Source of the DNA: Thermomonas paludicola
GTDB lineage: Bacteria; Pseudomonadota; Gammaproteobacteria; Xanthomonadales; Xanthomonadaceae
Length of the DNA: 64,000 bases
Assembly (NCBI RefSeq): GCF_024498955.1
Contig: NZ_CP093311.1
Location: 1,488,001-1,552,000 of the forward strand
Direction: 5' to 3'
Position 1 is the first letter of the stretch. Each line of letters begins with the position of its first letter. Shown here one piece after another: positions 29,593 through 39,732 of this stretch. The translations under genes were made by a program, and so were the position numbers. The notes beneath the pieces were generated by a model that saw only the letters and a program-made list of their open reading frames with translations, was not told where the DNA came from and searched no databases.

Positions 29593-30144
29593 ATGAAAAC
29601 CCCCAAACGCCCGCTGCGCGCGATTGCAATCGTTGCCCTGCTGATCCTGCTGGCGCTCTTCGGCTATGCCGCCGCCGGCCCGTATCTGGCCATCAACGGC
29701 ATTCGCAACGCGGTGGCCAACCAGCAATACGGCGAGCTGTGGCGCTTCGTCGATTACCCGCGCCTGCGCGAAAGCCTGGGCCCGCAGCTGCAGGAACGGG
29801 TGGCCCGCGGCATCATCGGCCATGTCGGCAACGCACAGGCCAGCAGCACGATCGGCAAGGTCACGGCGTTGATTGCGCAACCCGCGATCGACACCATCGT
29901 GTCACCGCAAGGCATTGCCACACTCCTGACCGGGAGCGCGCTGGCGCAGCATCTTGCCGACGATACCGGCGTCAGCGGCACGCCGCGCCGCAACGATCCG
30001 CTGGCCGGCGCGACAAAGCGGTATGAATCCGCATCGCTGTTCACCGCCACCGTTGCCAATGCCGAGGGCCAGCCGGTGGTGTTTGAATTCCGCCGCAGCG
30101 GGCTGTCCTGGAAGCTGGCCGGCCTGCGCCTGCCCGACCTGTGA
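29593..30144 (+). CDS. DUF2939-family membrane-anchored protein
   Basis: 183 residues. An N-terminal transmembrane anchor (about 10-31, AIAIVALLILLALFGYAAAGPYL) is followed by the DUF2939 pattern INGIRNAVANQQYGELWRFVDYPRLRESL. Function unknown. ATG 29593 has AGGA upstream. Its stop abuts the stop of the convergent nucleotidase gene with no space for a terminator. Confidence 0.8.
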   Translation: MKTPKRPLRAIAIVALLILLALFGYAAAGPYLAINGIRNAVANQQYGELWRFVDYPRLRESLGPQLQERVARGIIGHVGNAQASSTIGKVTALIAQPAIDTIVSPQGIATLLTGSALAQHLADDTGVSGTPRRNDPLAGATKRYESASLFTATVANAEGQPVVFEFRRSGLSWKLAGLRLPDL

Positions 30145-31080
30145 TCAGTCGCTGACGGCGTCGTTGGCCACGCCATGCGGCACGTGCCCGGCCGCCACGT
30201 GCCGGCGCGCCGAGTCGATGTTGTGCGGCGAATCGTCGAAAAAGATGTCGGCGCCAAACGCTTCCAGGAACGGCCCCTTGTCGCGTCCGCCGAGGAATAG
30301 CGCTTCATCCAGACGCACCTCCCACTCGCGCAGGGTGCGAATCACCCGCTCATGCGCGGGTGCCGAACGCGCGGTCACCAGCGCGGTGCGGATCGGCGAA
30401 TCCTCGCCGGCGGGAAACGCCGCCTGCAGATCGTGCAACGCCGCCAGGAAGCCGCGAAACGGGCCGCCGGAGAGCGGCTCGTGCGCGCGTTCGCGCTCGT
30501 GCCGGCCGAACGCTTCCACGCCCTGCTCGCGCGACACCCGCTCGCTCTCGTCACCAAAGATCACCGCGTCGCCATCGAACGCGATGCGCAGCTGGCGCTG
30601 GCGCGACTCGCTCGCCCCGCCCGGCAGGATGGTGGCGGCGGCAACGCCGGCCACCAGCGCCGCACGCACCGACTCCGGGTTTGCCGACAGGAACAGCTGC
30701 GCGCCGAACGGGCGGATATAGGGCCATACCGGCGCGCCCGAGGTGAACGTGGCGCGGCGGATGTCCAGGTCGTAATGCTGGATGGAATTGAACACGCGCA
30801 GGCCGGTGTCGGACGAATTGCGCGACAGCAGGATCACCTCCACCCGCGGCACATCCGCCGGCGCGCCCTCGTTCAGGGCCAGCAGCTTGCGCACCAGCGG
30901 AAACGCGATGCCCGGCGGCAATACTTCATCCTCATGCCGGCGCTGGTAGTCGGCGAACGCGGAAATGCCTTCCCGCTCGAACAGCGCATGGCTGTCTTCC
31001 ATGAGGAACAGCGCGCGCGCGGTGATGGCCACCCGCAATGGCGCACGCGCATCTTCCGCCGTCAGCGCCGGGTCAGTCAT
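30145..31080 (-). CDS. 5'-nucleotidase (PF06189-type)
   Basis: 311 residues. Motifs of this cytosolic 5'-nucleotidase family are visible: ALFLMEDSHALFEREG, LLSRNSSDTGLRVFNSIQHYDLDI, GDAVIFGDESE and FLGGRDKGPFLEAFGADIFFDDSPHNID (HAD-like Asp residues). Predicted to dephosphorylate nucleoside monophosphates. The start at 31080 lies 8 bp inside the 3' end of the upstream GGDEF-EAL gene, so translation is probably coupled. Confidence 0.87.
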   Translation of the reverse strand: MTDPALTAEDARAPLRVAITARALFLMEDSHALFEREGISAFADYQRRHEDEVLPPGIAFPLVRKLLALNEGAPADVPRVEVILLSRNSSDTGLRVFNSIQHYDLDIRRATFTSGAPVWPYIRPFGAQLFLSANPESVRAALVAGVAAATILPGGASESRQRQLRIAFDGDAVIFGDESERVSREQGVEAFGRHERERAHEPLSGGPFRGFLAALHDLQAAFPAGEDSPIRTALVTARSAPAHERVIRTLREWEVRLDEALFLGGRDKGPFLEAFGADIFFDDSPHNIDSARRHVAAGHVPHGVANDAVSD

Positions 31081-33724
31081 GGGCGACGCGCTGGAACAGC
31101 ACGCGCTCGGGGCGATGCAGGGCGAATCCCTGGGCAAAATCGACATTCATGCCGGCAAGGATAGCCAACATCTCGGGCGACGATACCCATTCGGCAATCA
31201 CCACAAGCCCCTGCTGATGGCCGATCTCGGTCACCGCCTTGACGATCGACTGCGACATGCGGTCGCTGGCAATGGACTGCACGAAGCTTCCATCGATCTT
31301 CAGCAAATCCAGCGCCAGGTTTTTCAGGTACCCGAACGAGGACATGCCCGCACCGAAGTCGTCCAGGGCCACGCGGCAGCCCAGTGAATGCAGGCGCGCA
31401 AGCAGCACGCTGGAGGCGGCGAAATTCCTGACCGCCACGGTTTCGGTGATCTCGAACACCAATCTGCGCGGCTCGATTTGATACATCGCGATCAGCTGCT
31501 CGATGCGGTCGAACAGGCCATCGTCTTCCAGGCTGGCGCCCGACAGGTTGATGGCGCAGGTCGCAAGATCGCTGCCGTGTGGATGGATGCGGTCAAGATT
31601 GCCCAGCGCGGTTTCAACCACCCAACGGTCGATCAAGGGCATCAAGCCATAGCGTTCGGCGGCAGGCAGGAATGCCCCCGGCAATACTTCCCCGCCATCC
31701 TCGCCGCGCAAGCGCAGCAGCAATTCGACATGGGTACCGGCAGTCCTTCCGGCTTGCAGCGGGTGCAATTCCTGATAGTCCAGCAGCAGGCGTCCATCGC
31801 GCAACGCATCGCGAATCCGGTTGGCCCACTCCATTTCGCCCATTCGCGTGGTCACGGCCACGTCGTCCTCGGCGAACACGTGCACGCGATTGCGGCCGGC
31901 TTCCTTGGCCAGATAGCAGGCGGCATCGGCGTGCGAGAACAATTCCTTCAGCGAGGTGGCGCTGACCAGCATGACCACGCCGACGCTGGCGCTGATCGTG
32001 TAGCTGCGTTTTTCCCAGGCAAAAATGAAGCTTTCCACGCTGCGCCGCAGGCGATCTGCGGACTGCGTGGCGGCATCGATGGTGGATACGCCCGCCAGCA
32101 GCACGCCGAACTCGTCTCCGCCAAGTCGCCCCAGCACGTCGCCGGGGCGCAGCTCCTCGCGCATCACCACGGCCAGTTGCACCAGCAGCTCGTCGCCGGC
32201 GCGGTGCCCCGAGGTGTCGTTGATCAGCTTGAACTGGTCGAGGTCGATGAACAGCAGCGCGCCATCGCGGCCACCCGATTCCTCAAGCCGCGCCTGCGCG
32301 CGCGCCTCGAATTCGCGACGGTTGTACAGCCGCGTCAACGCGTCGTGGCTGGCCTGGTAGCTGAGACGCTCGGTCAGCAGCCGCTGCTCGGAGATGTCGC
32401 TGGCCACCATCAGCCACATGGGGATACCGTCCATCTCGATCGAGCTGATCCATGTCGTGGCCCAGAACAGCGACCCATCGGCCCCCGGCAACTGAACGTC
32501 CATGGAGCAGAGCGCATCTTCGTCGGCACCGCAGAAGCGAGCGGTGATTTCCTGGTCCATGGCCGCAGACAATCCCGCCCATCCCGTCTTCGCGGCAAGC
32601 CTGCAGCGCGCGGCGGCGTTGCGATAAACGATGCCCCCGTTGTCCTTGCGCGCAAGCAGCACCAGGCATGGCAGCAATTCGTTGAGCTTGCGAAAACGCT
32701 CCTCACTGGCACGAAAACGCTGGCTCATCGACGTGCCGAGCAGTATCGCGCGGTCGCGGGTGCTCACCAGCGACCACGTCAGTGCGGCCAGCAGCACGCT
32801 GATTGCCGTGCCGACCCACAGCACCAGAAGCCAGTTCGCGCGCCCTTCCGGGTTTTGCCGGGCATGGGCCACGACATTCCAGGTTCGCCCGCCGAAGCGC
32901 AGCTTGACCGCATGCAACCCATTCGCCGCACCGGTGGCAAAGCGCCGGACGTAGAGGGATTGCGGCGTGCCGCTGCTGATGTCCTCCACTGCCAGGTCGG
33001 CGAGCGCGACCGGCACCTGTGGCAGCGCCGAATCGATCAAGGCCCCGGCCCGGAACGAGGCACCGATCGAACCGACGATCGCGGCGCGGCGTGCTTCCAC
33101 GGAATCCAGCGCCACGCCGTGCGCATACACCGGCAGGCGCAGGATGAACCCATCCCTGGCACCCGGTCCTGCGCTGCTTTGGCGCAGGCGAAACGTCGCA
33201 GACATGGCGATTCGGTCGTGATCCCGCGAACGCCGGACGGCTTCCAAATTGCTGGGCTGAGTGTTCACGTCGAGGCCGGCAATCGCCTCGTTCCCCTTCA
33301 CCGGGGCGAACATCGTGGTGATGTAGCGATCCCCGGCAGGCGCGCGCCTGCGCTCGGCGTAGGCCAGCGCCTGCAGGCTGACCTGCACGAGCCTGTTGGA
33401 CTGGATGTTTTCGTAGGCACGAACATACTCGTCCGGCGTCACGCGTTCAGATGCCAGGAAAATCGACTGGAACGCGCGAAGCAGATCCTCGCACTGGCCC
33501 AGCCGGGCATCGATCGCCGCGGCGATGCGCTCGGTTTCCCCGGTGAATTCCCGCTGCTGCTCGCGCTCGACGCGCTGCTTCTCGCCATGGGCCAGCCACA
33601 GGGTCAGCGCCATCCCAAGCAAAAACGCGAGCCCTGCCCAAATCCACGCAGGCACCCGGCGCTGGCTGGCGGCCAGGCCATCACCTGCAGGCACATGGAT
33701 GTCGTAACCCTCGAACGGCATCAT
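31073..33724 (-). CDS. CHASE-PAS-GGDEF-EAL bifunctional cyclic-di-GMP protein
   Basis: 883 residues. Transmembrane helix (about 26-45), CHASE sensor in the periplasm (about 60-280), second helix (about 300-320), PAS domain (about 345-455), GGDEF domain with intact RLGGDEF, and EAL domain. In the EAL domain the signature is ELL (HVELLLRL), while NLSG, EITET, DDFGAG, LKIDGSFV, AEWV and QGF are kept, so phosphodiesterase activity is still plausible. It probably makes and degrades cyclic-di-GMP in response to a periplasmic signal. Confidence 0.92.
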   Translation of the reverse strand: MMPFEGYDIHVPAGDGLAASQRRVPAWIWAGLAFLLGMALTLWLAHGEKQRVEREQQREFTGETERIAAAIDARLGQCEDLLRAFQSIFLASERVTPDEYVRAYENIQSNRLVQVSLQALAYAERRRAPAGDRYITTMFAPVKGNEAIAGLDVNTQPSNLEAVRRSRDHDRIAMSATFRLRQSSAGPGARDGFILRLPVYAHGVALDSVEARRAAIVGSIGASFRAGALIDSALPQVPVALADLAVEDISSGTPQSLYVRRFATGAANGLHAVKLRFGGRTWNVVAHARQNPEGRANWLLVLWVGTAISVLLAALTWSLVSTRDRAILLGTSMSQRFRASEERFRKLNELLPCLVLLARKDNGGIVYRNAAARCRLAAKTGWAGLSAAMDQEITARFCGADEDALCSMDVQLPGADGSLFWATTWISSIEMDGIPMWLMVASDISEQRLLTERLSYQASHDALTRLYNRREFEARAQARLEESGGRDGALLFIDLDQFKLINDTSGHRAGDELLVQLAVVMREELRPGDVLGRLGGDEFGVLLAGVSTIDAATQSADRLRRSVESFIFAWEKRSYTISASVGVVMLVSATSLKELFSHADAACYLAKEAGRNRVHVFAEDDVAVTTRMGEMEWANRIRDALRDGRLLLDYQELHPLQAGRTAGTHVELLLRLRGEDGGEVLPGAFLPAAERYGLMPLIDRWVVETALGNLDRIHPHGSDLATCAINLSGASLEDDGLFDRIEQLIAMYQIEPRRLVFEITETVAVRNFAASSVLLARLHSLGCRVALDDFGAGMSSFGYLKNLALDLLKIDGSFVQSIASDRMSQSIVKAVTEIGHQQGLVVIAEWVSSPEMLAILAGMNVDFAQGFALHRPERVLFQRVAHD

Positions 33725-33751
33725 TTCCCCTATCGGACGATTGCAAGGACG

Positions 33752-34522
33752 CTACACGGCGAATTGTTCAATCAGGATTCTTTCTTCCAGGTTGTGCTCT
33801 GGATCGAACAGCAGGGTCACGCTGCGGTCGAGGGATTCGCGCACCAGCACCTCGGTCACATCCCGAACTTCGTGCGAGTCCGCGGTGGCGCTTGTGGGTC
33901 GCTTGTGGGGATCCTGCACGCGGAAACGCACTTCCGTCCCCGATTTGAGCACGGCGCCACGCCAGCGCCGCGGGCGGAACGGCGCGATCGGCGTCAGCGC
34001 CATCACATTGGCGCCCAAGGGCAAGATCGGCCCGTGCGCGGAAAAGTTGTAGGCGGTACTGCCGGCCGGGGTGGCCAGCATCACGCCGTCGCAGATCAAT
34101 TCGTCCAGGCGCACCTCGCCATTGAGCTCGATGCAGATATGCGCCGCCTGGCGGGTCTGCCGCAGCAGCGACACCTCGTTGTAGGCAAGCGAACTCACGC
34201 TGGCGCCGGACTCGGTCTGCACCAGCATTTCCAGCGGATGCAGCACCGCCGGTTCGGCCGCCTCGATGCGCGCGAGCAGGTCGTCTTCGGCGCGGTACTG
34301 GTTCATCAGGAAGCCGATGGTGCCCAGCTTCATGCCATACACCGGTTTGTTCAGCACCCCGAACCGGTGCAGCGTTTGCAGCATGAAGCCGTCGCCGCCC
34401 AGTGGCACGATCACATCGGCATCCTGTGGCGCCCAGCTGCCATGCCGTTTGATCAAGCCGGCAAGCGCCGCTTGTGCATCGTCAACAGGGCTGGCAAGCA
34501 GGGCAAGACGAGGCGTGGTCAT
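33752..34522 (-). CDS. nadK: NAD kinase
   Basis: 256 residues. GGDG motif in [21 protein letters not shown]/short motif YNEVSLLR, and the substrate segment [22 protein letters not shown]. Makes NADP from NAD and ATP. Start at 34522 (MTTPRLALL); no clear Shine-Dalgarno. In a NAD-linked neighbourhood with the NAD-glutamate dehydrogenase. Confidence 0.95.
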   Translation of the reverse strand: MTTPRLALLASPVDDAQAALAGLIKRHGSWAPQDADVIVPLGGDGFMLQTLHRFGVLNKPVYGMKLGTIGFLMNQYRAEDDLLARIEAAEPAVLHPLEMLVQTESGASVSSLAYNEVSLLRQTRQAAHICIELNGEVRLDELICDGVMLATPAGSTAYNFSAHGPILPLGANVMALTPIAPFRPRRWRGAVLKSGTEVRFRVQDPHKRPTSATADSHEVRDVTEVLVRESLDRSVTLLFDPEHNLEERILIEQFAV

Positions 34523-34587
34523 GCCGGGAGGATAACGCCTCACCGCCATCAATGCGCTTGCCCGGATTTCCGGCCCGCCACGGCAAT

Positions 34588-34608
34588 GGGCCCCGCTGTG
34601 CGGGGCCC
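34588..34608. terminator. Hairpin between nadK and the glutamate dehydrogenase gene
   Basis: GGGCCCCGC-TGT-GCGGGGCCC, a perfect 9-bp stem. No T-run follows. Confidence 0.4.
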
Positions 34609-34677
34609 CGGGATGGTGGCAGGCACACTAGTTCTGCCGCGCGCCGCTGGTGGTCAGCGCCGGGCGCCTGCAAACAT

Positions 34678-34701
34678 GGCCGATGCCCGCAGGCATCGGC
34701 C
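34678..34701 (-). terminator. Hairpin after the NAD-glutamate dehydrogenase gene
   Basis: GGCCGATGCC-loop-GGCATCGGCC, a perfect 10-bp stem 10 nt after the stop codon, followed on the minus strand by ATGTTT. Confidence 0.6.
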
Positions 34702-34711
34702 GCAGGCGTCA

Positions 34712-37700
34712 TTACCCGCGCTGCGCCAGCTGTGCCACGCGCTGCACCGCCACCGAGGCGGTCGGGTAGTCCAGTGCCTTCTGCGCGGCAAGTTCGTTGA
34801 GCATCGCCAGGGTAAAGCGCAGCGAGCTGTCGTCGCGTCCCAACCATGCCTGCACCCTGGCATCGGCGTCCTTGCCCGGCATCGCCAACAGCTGCGCAGT
34901 CAATGCGCGAAGCTGCGCAAACAGCTCGTCGCGCAACACCCCGCGTGCGACCGCATGCCAGCGCCCTTCCACCTTCAGCGCCTCGATCTGCGCGCGCAGC
35001 CATGGCGCACGCAGTGCATCCGCGAGGCGGAAATAGACCTTGGCCACTTCGATGGGACGCATCTTGCGGTCACGCGCCAACTCGATGATGTCGGCGCTGG
35101 ACTCCAGGTACGGCAGCGCCGCCAGCTGGTCGGCCAGTGCGGCCGACAGGCCCTTTTCGCGCCACTGCTTGCGGCTTGCTTCGTATTCCGGCCGCTGCGA
35201 CGGCGGCAGGATGCCCTCGCCCGCGCGGATGTCGCGGAACCCGTCGTGGTAACGCTCAACCGCGGTGGCGATCGCCGGCACCGCGCCCGGCCGCGCCAGC
35301 AGCCAGCGGGTGAAGCCACGCTGCAATTCCCAGATTACCTGCAGGGCGTCAACCTGCACCGACTCGGCCACCTTGCCGTCCAGCGCGTCGATCTGCGCCC
35401 ATAGCTCGCGTGCGTCCAGCGTCTCGCGGGTGATGGTGTAGGCGCGGGCGATTTCGCCGATGCTGCGCCCGCTGTCTTCCTGCATGCGCATCAGGAAGGT
35501 CGCACCCATCCGGTTGATGGTGGAGTTGGTCACCGCGGTGGCGATGATCTCGCGCTTCAGGCGGTGGTCGTCCATCGCCTTGGCGTACTTCTTCTGCAGC
35601 GGCTCGGGGAAATAGCGCACCAGCTCCTTGGACAGGTACGGATCTTCCGGCACGTCCGACTCCAGCAGCTGCGGGAACGCCACCAGCTTGGAATACGACA
35701 GCAGCACGCACAACTCCGGGCGGGTCAGCCCCTGCCCGCGCAGCTTGCGTTCGGCCATCTCGGCGTCGGACGGCAGGAACTCGATCTGGCGATCCAGCAA
35801 GCCCTGCGCTTCCAGCGTGCTGATGAAGTGCATCTTCGAGCCAAGCCGGGCGGCGCTCATCCGCTCCATCAAGGTCAACGCCTGGTTCTGCCGGTAGTTG
35901 TCGTTCAACACCAACTGCGCGACCTCATCGGTCATCGACGCCAGCAGCTTGTTGCGCTCGGCCAGCTTGAGCTTGTTCTTCTGCACTTCGCCGTTGAGCA
36001 GGATCTTGATGTTGACCTCGTGGTCCGAGGTGTCCACGCCGGCGGAGTTGTCGATGAAATCGGTATTGAGCATCACCCCCGCCTGCGCGGCCTCGATGCG
36101 GCCGAGCTGGGTCATGCCCAGGTTGCCGCCCTCGCCCACCACCTTGCAACGCAGGTCGCCGCCGTTGACGCGGAGCGCGTTGTTGGCGCGATCGCCCACG
36201 TCCGCGTTGGTCTCACTGGAGGCCTTCACGTAGGTGCCGATGCCGCCGTTCCACAGCAGGTCCACCGGCGCCCTCAGCGCGGCGCTCATCAGCTCGGTCG
36301 GGGTCATCGACTTGATGGCGGCGTCGATGCCCAACGCTTCGCGGACCTGCGGGGTGATGTCGATCGACTTCAGCGAGCGCGAATACACGCCGCCGCCCTT
36401 GCTGATCAGCTTGGCGTCATAGTCCGCCCAGCTCGAACGCGGCACCTTGAACAGGCGCGAACGCTCCTTGAAGGAGACCGCGGCATTCGGGTTCGGATCG
36501 AGGAAAACGTGGCGGTGGTCGAACGCGCAGACCAGGCGGATGTGCTCGGACAGCAACATGCCGTTGCCGAACACGTCGCCGGACATGTCGCCGATGCCGA
36601 CGCAGGTGAAGTCCTGGGCCTGGCAGTCGCGGCCCAGCATGCGGAAGTGGCGCTTGACCGACTCCCAGGCGCCGCGGGCGGTGATGCCCATGCCCTTGTG
36701 GTCGTAGCCCACCGAGCCGCCGGAGGCGAACGCGTCGTCCAGCCAGAAGCCATGCGCCTGGGCGATGCCGTTGGCGGTGTCGGAGAACGTCGCGGTGCCC
36801 TTGTCGGCCGCCACCACCAGGTAGGGGTCATCGCCATCGTGACGCACCACGCCGGCCGGCGGCACGATCTTGTTGTTGACGATGTTGTCGGTGATGTCCA
36901 GCAGGCCGTTGATGAAGCGCTTGTAGCAGGCAATGCCTTCCGCCAGCCAGGCATCGCGATCCACCGCCGGATTCGGCAACTGCTTCGGGAAGAAGCCGCC
37001 CTTGCTGCCCACCGGCACGATCACCGTGTTCTTCACCATCTGCGCCTTCACCAGGCCCAGCACTTCGGTGCGGAAATCCTCGCGGCGATCCGACCAGCGC
37101 AGGCCGCCGCGCGCCACCGGGCCGAAGCGCAGGTGCGTGCCTTCCACGCGCGGGCCACACACCCAGATTTCACGGAACGGGCGCGGCTTGGGCAGGTCCG
37201 GCACCTTGGCGGTATCGAACTTGAACGCGATGTAGTCCGCCGGGCCACCGTCCTTGCGCACGCCGGCCCCGCTTTCGTCGCGCTTGTACTCGATGTAGTA
37301 ATTGGTGCGCAGGGTGGCATCGATCACGCCGATGAAGCTGCGCAGGATGCGGTCCTCGTCCAGGCTGGCAACGCGATCCAGCAGGCCCAGCAACGCACCG
37401 CGCGCGGCCTCGACCTGCGCCTCGCGATTGCCGGCGCGGGCCGCGACCAGTGCCTTCAGCGCGGCCAGCGCAGCGGCGTCGCCAGCGGCCAGCGCCTTCA
37501 GCTGGGCGCCGAAGCGCTCCATGCCCTGCTGGATCTCGACGTCGCTTTCCTTGCCGGTTGCCGGATCGAAACGTGCCTCGAACAGCTCGACCAGCAATCG
37601 CGCCAGCAGCGGATAGCGGGTCAACGTGGCTTCCATGTAGCTCTGCGAGAACGTCACCCCGGTCTGCAGCAGGTACTTGCAATAGGCGCGCAGCATCGCG

Positions 37701-39667
37701 ACCTGCTTCCACGACAGTCCAGCAGCCAGTACCAGCCGGTTGAAGCCGTCGTTTTCGGCATCGCCACGCCAGATCGCCGCGAACGCATCCTCGAAATCCT
37801 CGTCCAGCGCATCGACGTCCAACTCGCCCAACAGCGACTCGACCTCGAAATCCTGGATCCAGGCCACGGCGCCATCCGCATCGACCCGATACGGGTGCTC
37901 GGTAATCACCCGAAGCCCCATGTTCTCCATCATCGGCAGCGCGTCGGACAGCGGGATGTCGCGCAGCGGGCGATACAGCTTGAAGCGCAGCCCCTGGCGA
38001 CGGACATCGCGGTACAGCGACAGGCGCAGATCCTGCGGCCCGGACAACGCGGCGATGTGCTCGACGTCATCGGCGGCGACCTCGGGGCTGACGTCCTCGA
38101 TGTAGCCGGCCGGCAGCGCACTGCCGAAACGGGCAGCAAGCTTCAGCCCCGCCTCTTCGCCGTGGCGGGCCACCAGTTGTTCGCGCAGCTCATCGCGCCA
38201 ATCGCGCACGATTTGCGCAAGCCCCGCTTCAAGCGCGGGCATGTCGATGGCGACGTCGGCATCGCCGCGCTCGCTGCTCGGACGCACGATGATGTGCAGC
38301 TGCGCCAGCGGCGAATCGCCGATCTGCACGTTGGTGTCCACGCGATCGCCATCCAGCGCCTCGCGCAGCATCGCCTCGATGCGATGGCGCACCTGCGTGC
38401 TCATGCGGTCGCGCGGCACATAGGCCAGCGCCGAGTAATAGCGGCCGTAGCGGTCGCGGCGCAGAAACAGCTTGCTGCGCACGCGTTCCTGCAGCCCCAG
38501 GATGCCCATGCTGGTCTTGAACAGCTCGTCCTCGGTGGACTGGAACAACTCGTCGCGCGGCAGGATTTCCAGGATGTGGCGCAGCGCCTTGCCACTGTGG
38601 CTGCTCGCGTCCAGCCCGGACTTTTCCATCACGTAGGCATGCCGCTCGCGCACCAGCGGGATGTCCCAAGGGCGGCGGGTATAGGCGCTGGAGGTATAGA
38701 ACCCGAGGAAGCGCTGTTCGCTGACCGCGCGCCCCTTGGCATCGAACCCGAGCACGCCGATGTAGTCCATGTAACCCGGCCGATGCACCGTTGCACGTGC
38801 GTTGGTCTTGGTCAGGATCAGCGCATCCACCGCGCCCGACTGCTGCACGACGTGCGCGGTCAGCGACTTGACCGGGCGCGAGCTGGCGCCCGCCTCGTCC
38901 CGCAACAGGCCCAGGCCGCTGCCAGGCACTGCCGCCAGCACGTCTTCCCTGCCCTGCTTGCGGATCTGGTATTCGCGGTAGCCGAAGAAGGTGAAATGAT
39001 CGTCGGATGCCCAGCGCAGGAACGCCTGCGCCTCATCGCGCTCGGCATCGGTGACCGGCAACTTCTGCGAAGGAAGCGCTTCCGCCACCTCGCGCATGCG
39101 CTCGCGCATCGCCTCCCAGTCGGACACGATCGCGCGGACATCGTCCAGCACCTTGGCAATCCGGGCCTTGATCGACGCCAGCGCCGATTGCGGCTGGCGG
39201 TCGATTTCCAGATACATCAGCGATTCCGATACGCCTTCGCCCACCGCCAGCAGCCGCCCGGCCTTGTCGCGCGACAGGCGGGCCACCGGGTGGCCCAGCA
39301 GGTGCACGCCAATGCCCAGCTCAGCCAGCGCCATGGTGACCGAATCCACGAGGAACGGCATGTCGTCGTTGGCGATCTGCAGCACGGTGTGCGGCGAGAC
39401 GCGGGCGTCCGCCTTCAGCACCGGATTGAACAGCTGGATATTGGCCTTGCCGCGCTTGCGCGTGCGCGCGAACTCGAGCATTCCCGCAGTTCGCTCGGCC
39501 CATGCATCGGGCCCGTGGCGGGCGATTTCCTCGGCGTCCATGCGCTGGCAGAACGCTTTCGCGAACGCCCGCGCATGCTCCTGCGAGCCCTTGTCCACGC
39601 GCTTGGCCAGCGCATCGTAAATGGGTTTCAGCTCATCGCCGGAAGTGGTTGCGACTGACTTTTTCAT
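34712..39667 (-). CDS. NAD-specific glutamate dehydrogenase, large (180 kDa) class
   Basis: 1,651 residues, the size of the large bacterial NAD-GDH class. The N-terminal regulatory region (about 1-700) is followed by the catalytic core, with GLRWSDRREDFRTEVLGLVKAQ and KNTVIVPVGSKGGFF, then the Rossmann part with GMLLSEHIRLVCAFDHRHVFLDPNP. It deaminates glutamate to 2-oxoglutarate, feeding the TCA cycle whose E1-E3 genes lie at 58-64 kb. ATG 39667 (MKKSVATTSG) is preceded by GGAGGC; the frame upstream is open but lies in the neighbouring gene. Confidence 0.95.
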   Translation of the reverse strand: MKKSVATTSGDELKPIYDALAKRVDKGSQEHARAFAKAFCQRMDAEEIARHGPDAWAERTAGMLEFARTRKRGKANIQLFNPVLKADARVSPHTVLQIANDDMPFLVDSVTMALAELGIGVHLLGHPVARLSRDKAGRLLAVGEGVSESLMYLEIDRQPQSALASIKARIAKVLDDVRAIVSDWEAMRERMREVAEALPSQKLPVTDAERDEAQAFLRWASDDHFTFFGYREYQIRKQGREDVLAAVPGSGLGLLRDEAGASSRPVKSLTAHVVQQSGAVDALILTKTNARATVHRPGYMDYIGVLGFDAKGRAVSEQRFLGFYTSSAYTRRPWDIPLVRERHAYVMEKSGLDASSHSGKALRHILEILPRDELFQSTEDELFKTSMGILGLQERVRSKLFLRRDRYGRYYSALAYVPRDRMSTQVRHRIEAMLREALDGDRVDTNVQIGDSPLAQLHIIVRPSSERGDADVAIDMPALEAGLAQIVRDWRDELREQLVARHGEEAGLKLAARFGSALPAGYIEDVSPEVAADDVEHIAALSGPQDLRLSLYRDVRRQGLRFKLYRPLRDIPLSDALPMMENMGLRVITEHPYRVDADGAVAWIQDFEVESLLGELDVDALDEDFEDAFAAIWRGDAENDGFNRLVLAAGLSWKQVAMLRAYCKYLLQTGVTFSQSYMEATLTRYPLLARLLVELFEARFDPATGKESDVEIQQGMERFGAQLKALAAGDAAALAALKALVAARAGNREAQVEAARGALLGLLDRVASLDEDRILRSFIGVIDATLRTNYYIEYKRDESGAGVRKDGGPADYIAFKFDTAKVPDLPKPRPFREIWVCGPRVEGTHLRFGPVARGGLRWSDRREDFRTEVLGLVKAQMVKNTVIVPVGSKGGFFPKQLPNPAVDRDAWLAEGIACYKRFINGLLDITDNIVNNKIVPPAGVVRHDGDDPYLVVAADKGTATFSDTANGIAQAHGFWLDDAFASGGSVGYDHKGMGITARGAWESVKRHFRMLGRDCQAQDFTCVGIGDMSGDVFGNGMLLSEHIRLVCAFDHRHVFLDPNPNAAVSFKERSRLFKVPRSSWADYDAKLISKGGGVYSRSLKSIDITPQVREALGIDAAIKSMTPTELMSAALRAPVDLLWNGGIGTYVKASSETNADVGDRANNALRVNGGDLRCKVVGEGGNLGMTQLGRIEAAQAGVMLNTDFIDNSAGVDTSDHEVNIKILLNGEVQKNKLKLAERNKLLASMTDEVAQLVLNDNYRQNQALTLMERMSAARLGSKMHFISTLEAQGLLDRQIEFLPSDAEMAERKLRGQGLTRPELCVLLSYSKLVAFPQLLESDVPEDPYLSKELVRYFPEPLQKKYAKAMDDHRLKREIIATAVTNSTINRMGATFLMRMQEDSGRSIGEIARAYTITRETLDARELWAQIDALDGKVAESVQVDALQVIWELQRGFTRWLLARPGAVPAIATAVERYHDGFRDIRAGEGILPPSQRPEYEASRKQWREKGLSAALADQLAALPYLESSADIIELARDRKMRPIEVAKVYFRLADALRAPWLRAQIEALKVEGRWHAVARGVLRDELFAQLRALTAQLLAMPGKDADARVQAWLGRDDSSLRFTLAMLNELAAQKALDYPTASVAVQRVAQLAQRG

Positions 39668-39690
39668 CTGCTCAAAGCCTCCAAAGGGAA

Positions 39691-39715
39691 ACGGCCGCGC
39701 AGGAAGCGCGGCCGT
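39691..39715 (-). terminator. Terminator after the acyl-CoA dehydrogenase gene
   Basis: On the minus strand ACGGCCGCGC-TTCCT-GCGCGGCCGT is followed by TTCCCTTT. Perfect 10-bp stem. Confidence 0.75.
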
Positions 39716-39732
39716 CTGGGACGTCGTTGTCT

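Noticed and set aside
31388..35404. 1,338-codon plus-strand open frame spanning the GGDEF-EAL gene, nadK and the end of the dehydrogenase gene
   Set aside because: It crosses three genes and two gene boundaries on the other strand, and the product has no recognisable fold.
35564..39658. 1,364-codon plus-strand open frame antisense to the glutamate dehydrogenase gene
   Set aside because: Same composition artefact; the minus-strand frame encodes a complete NAD-glutamate dehydrogenase.
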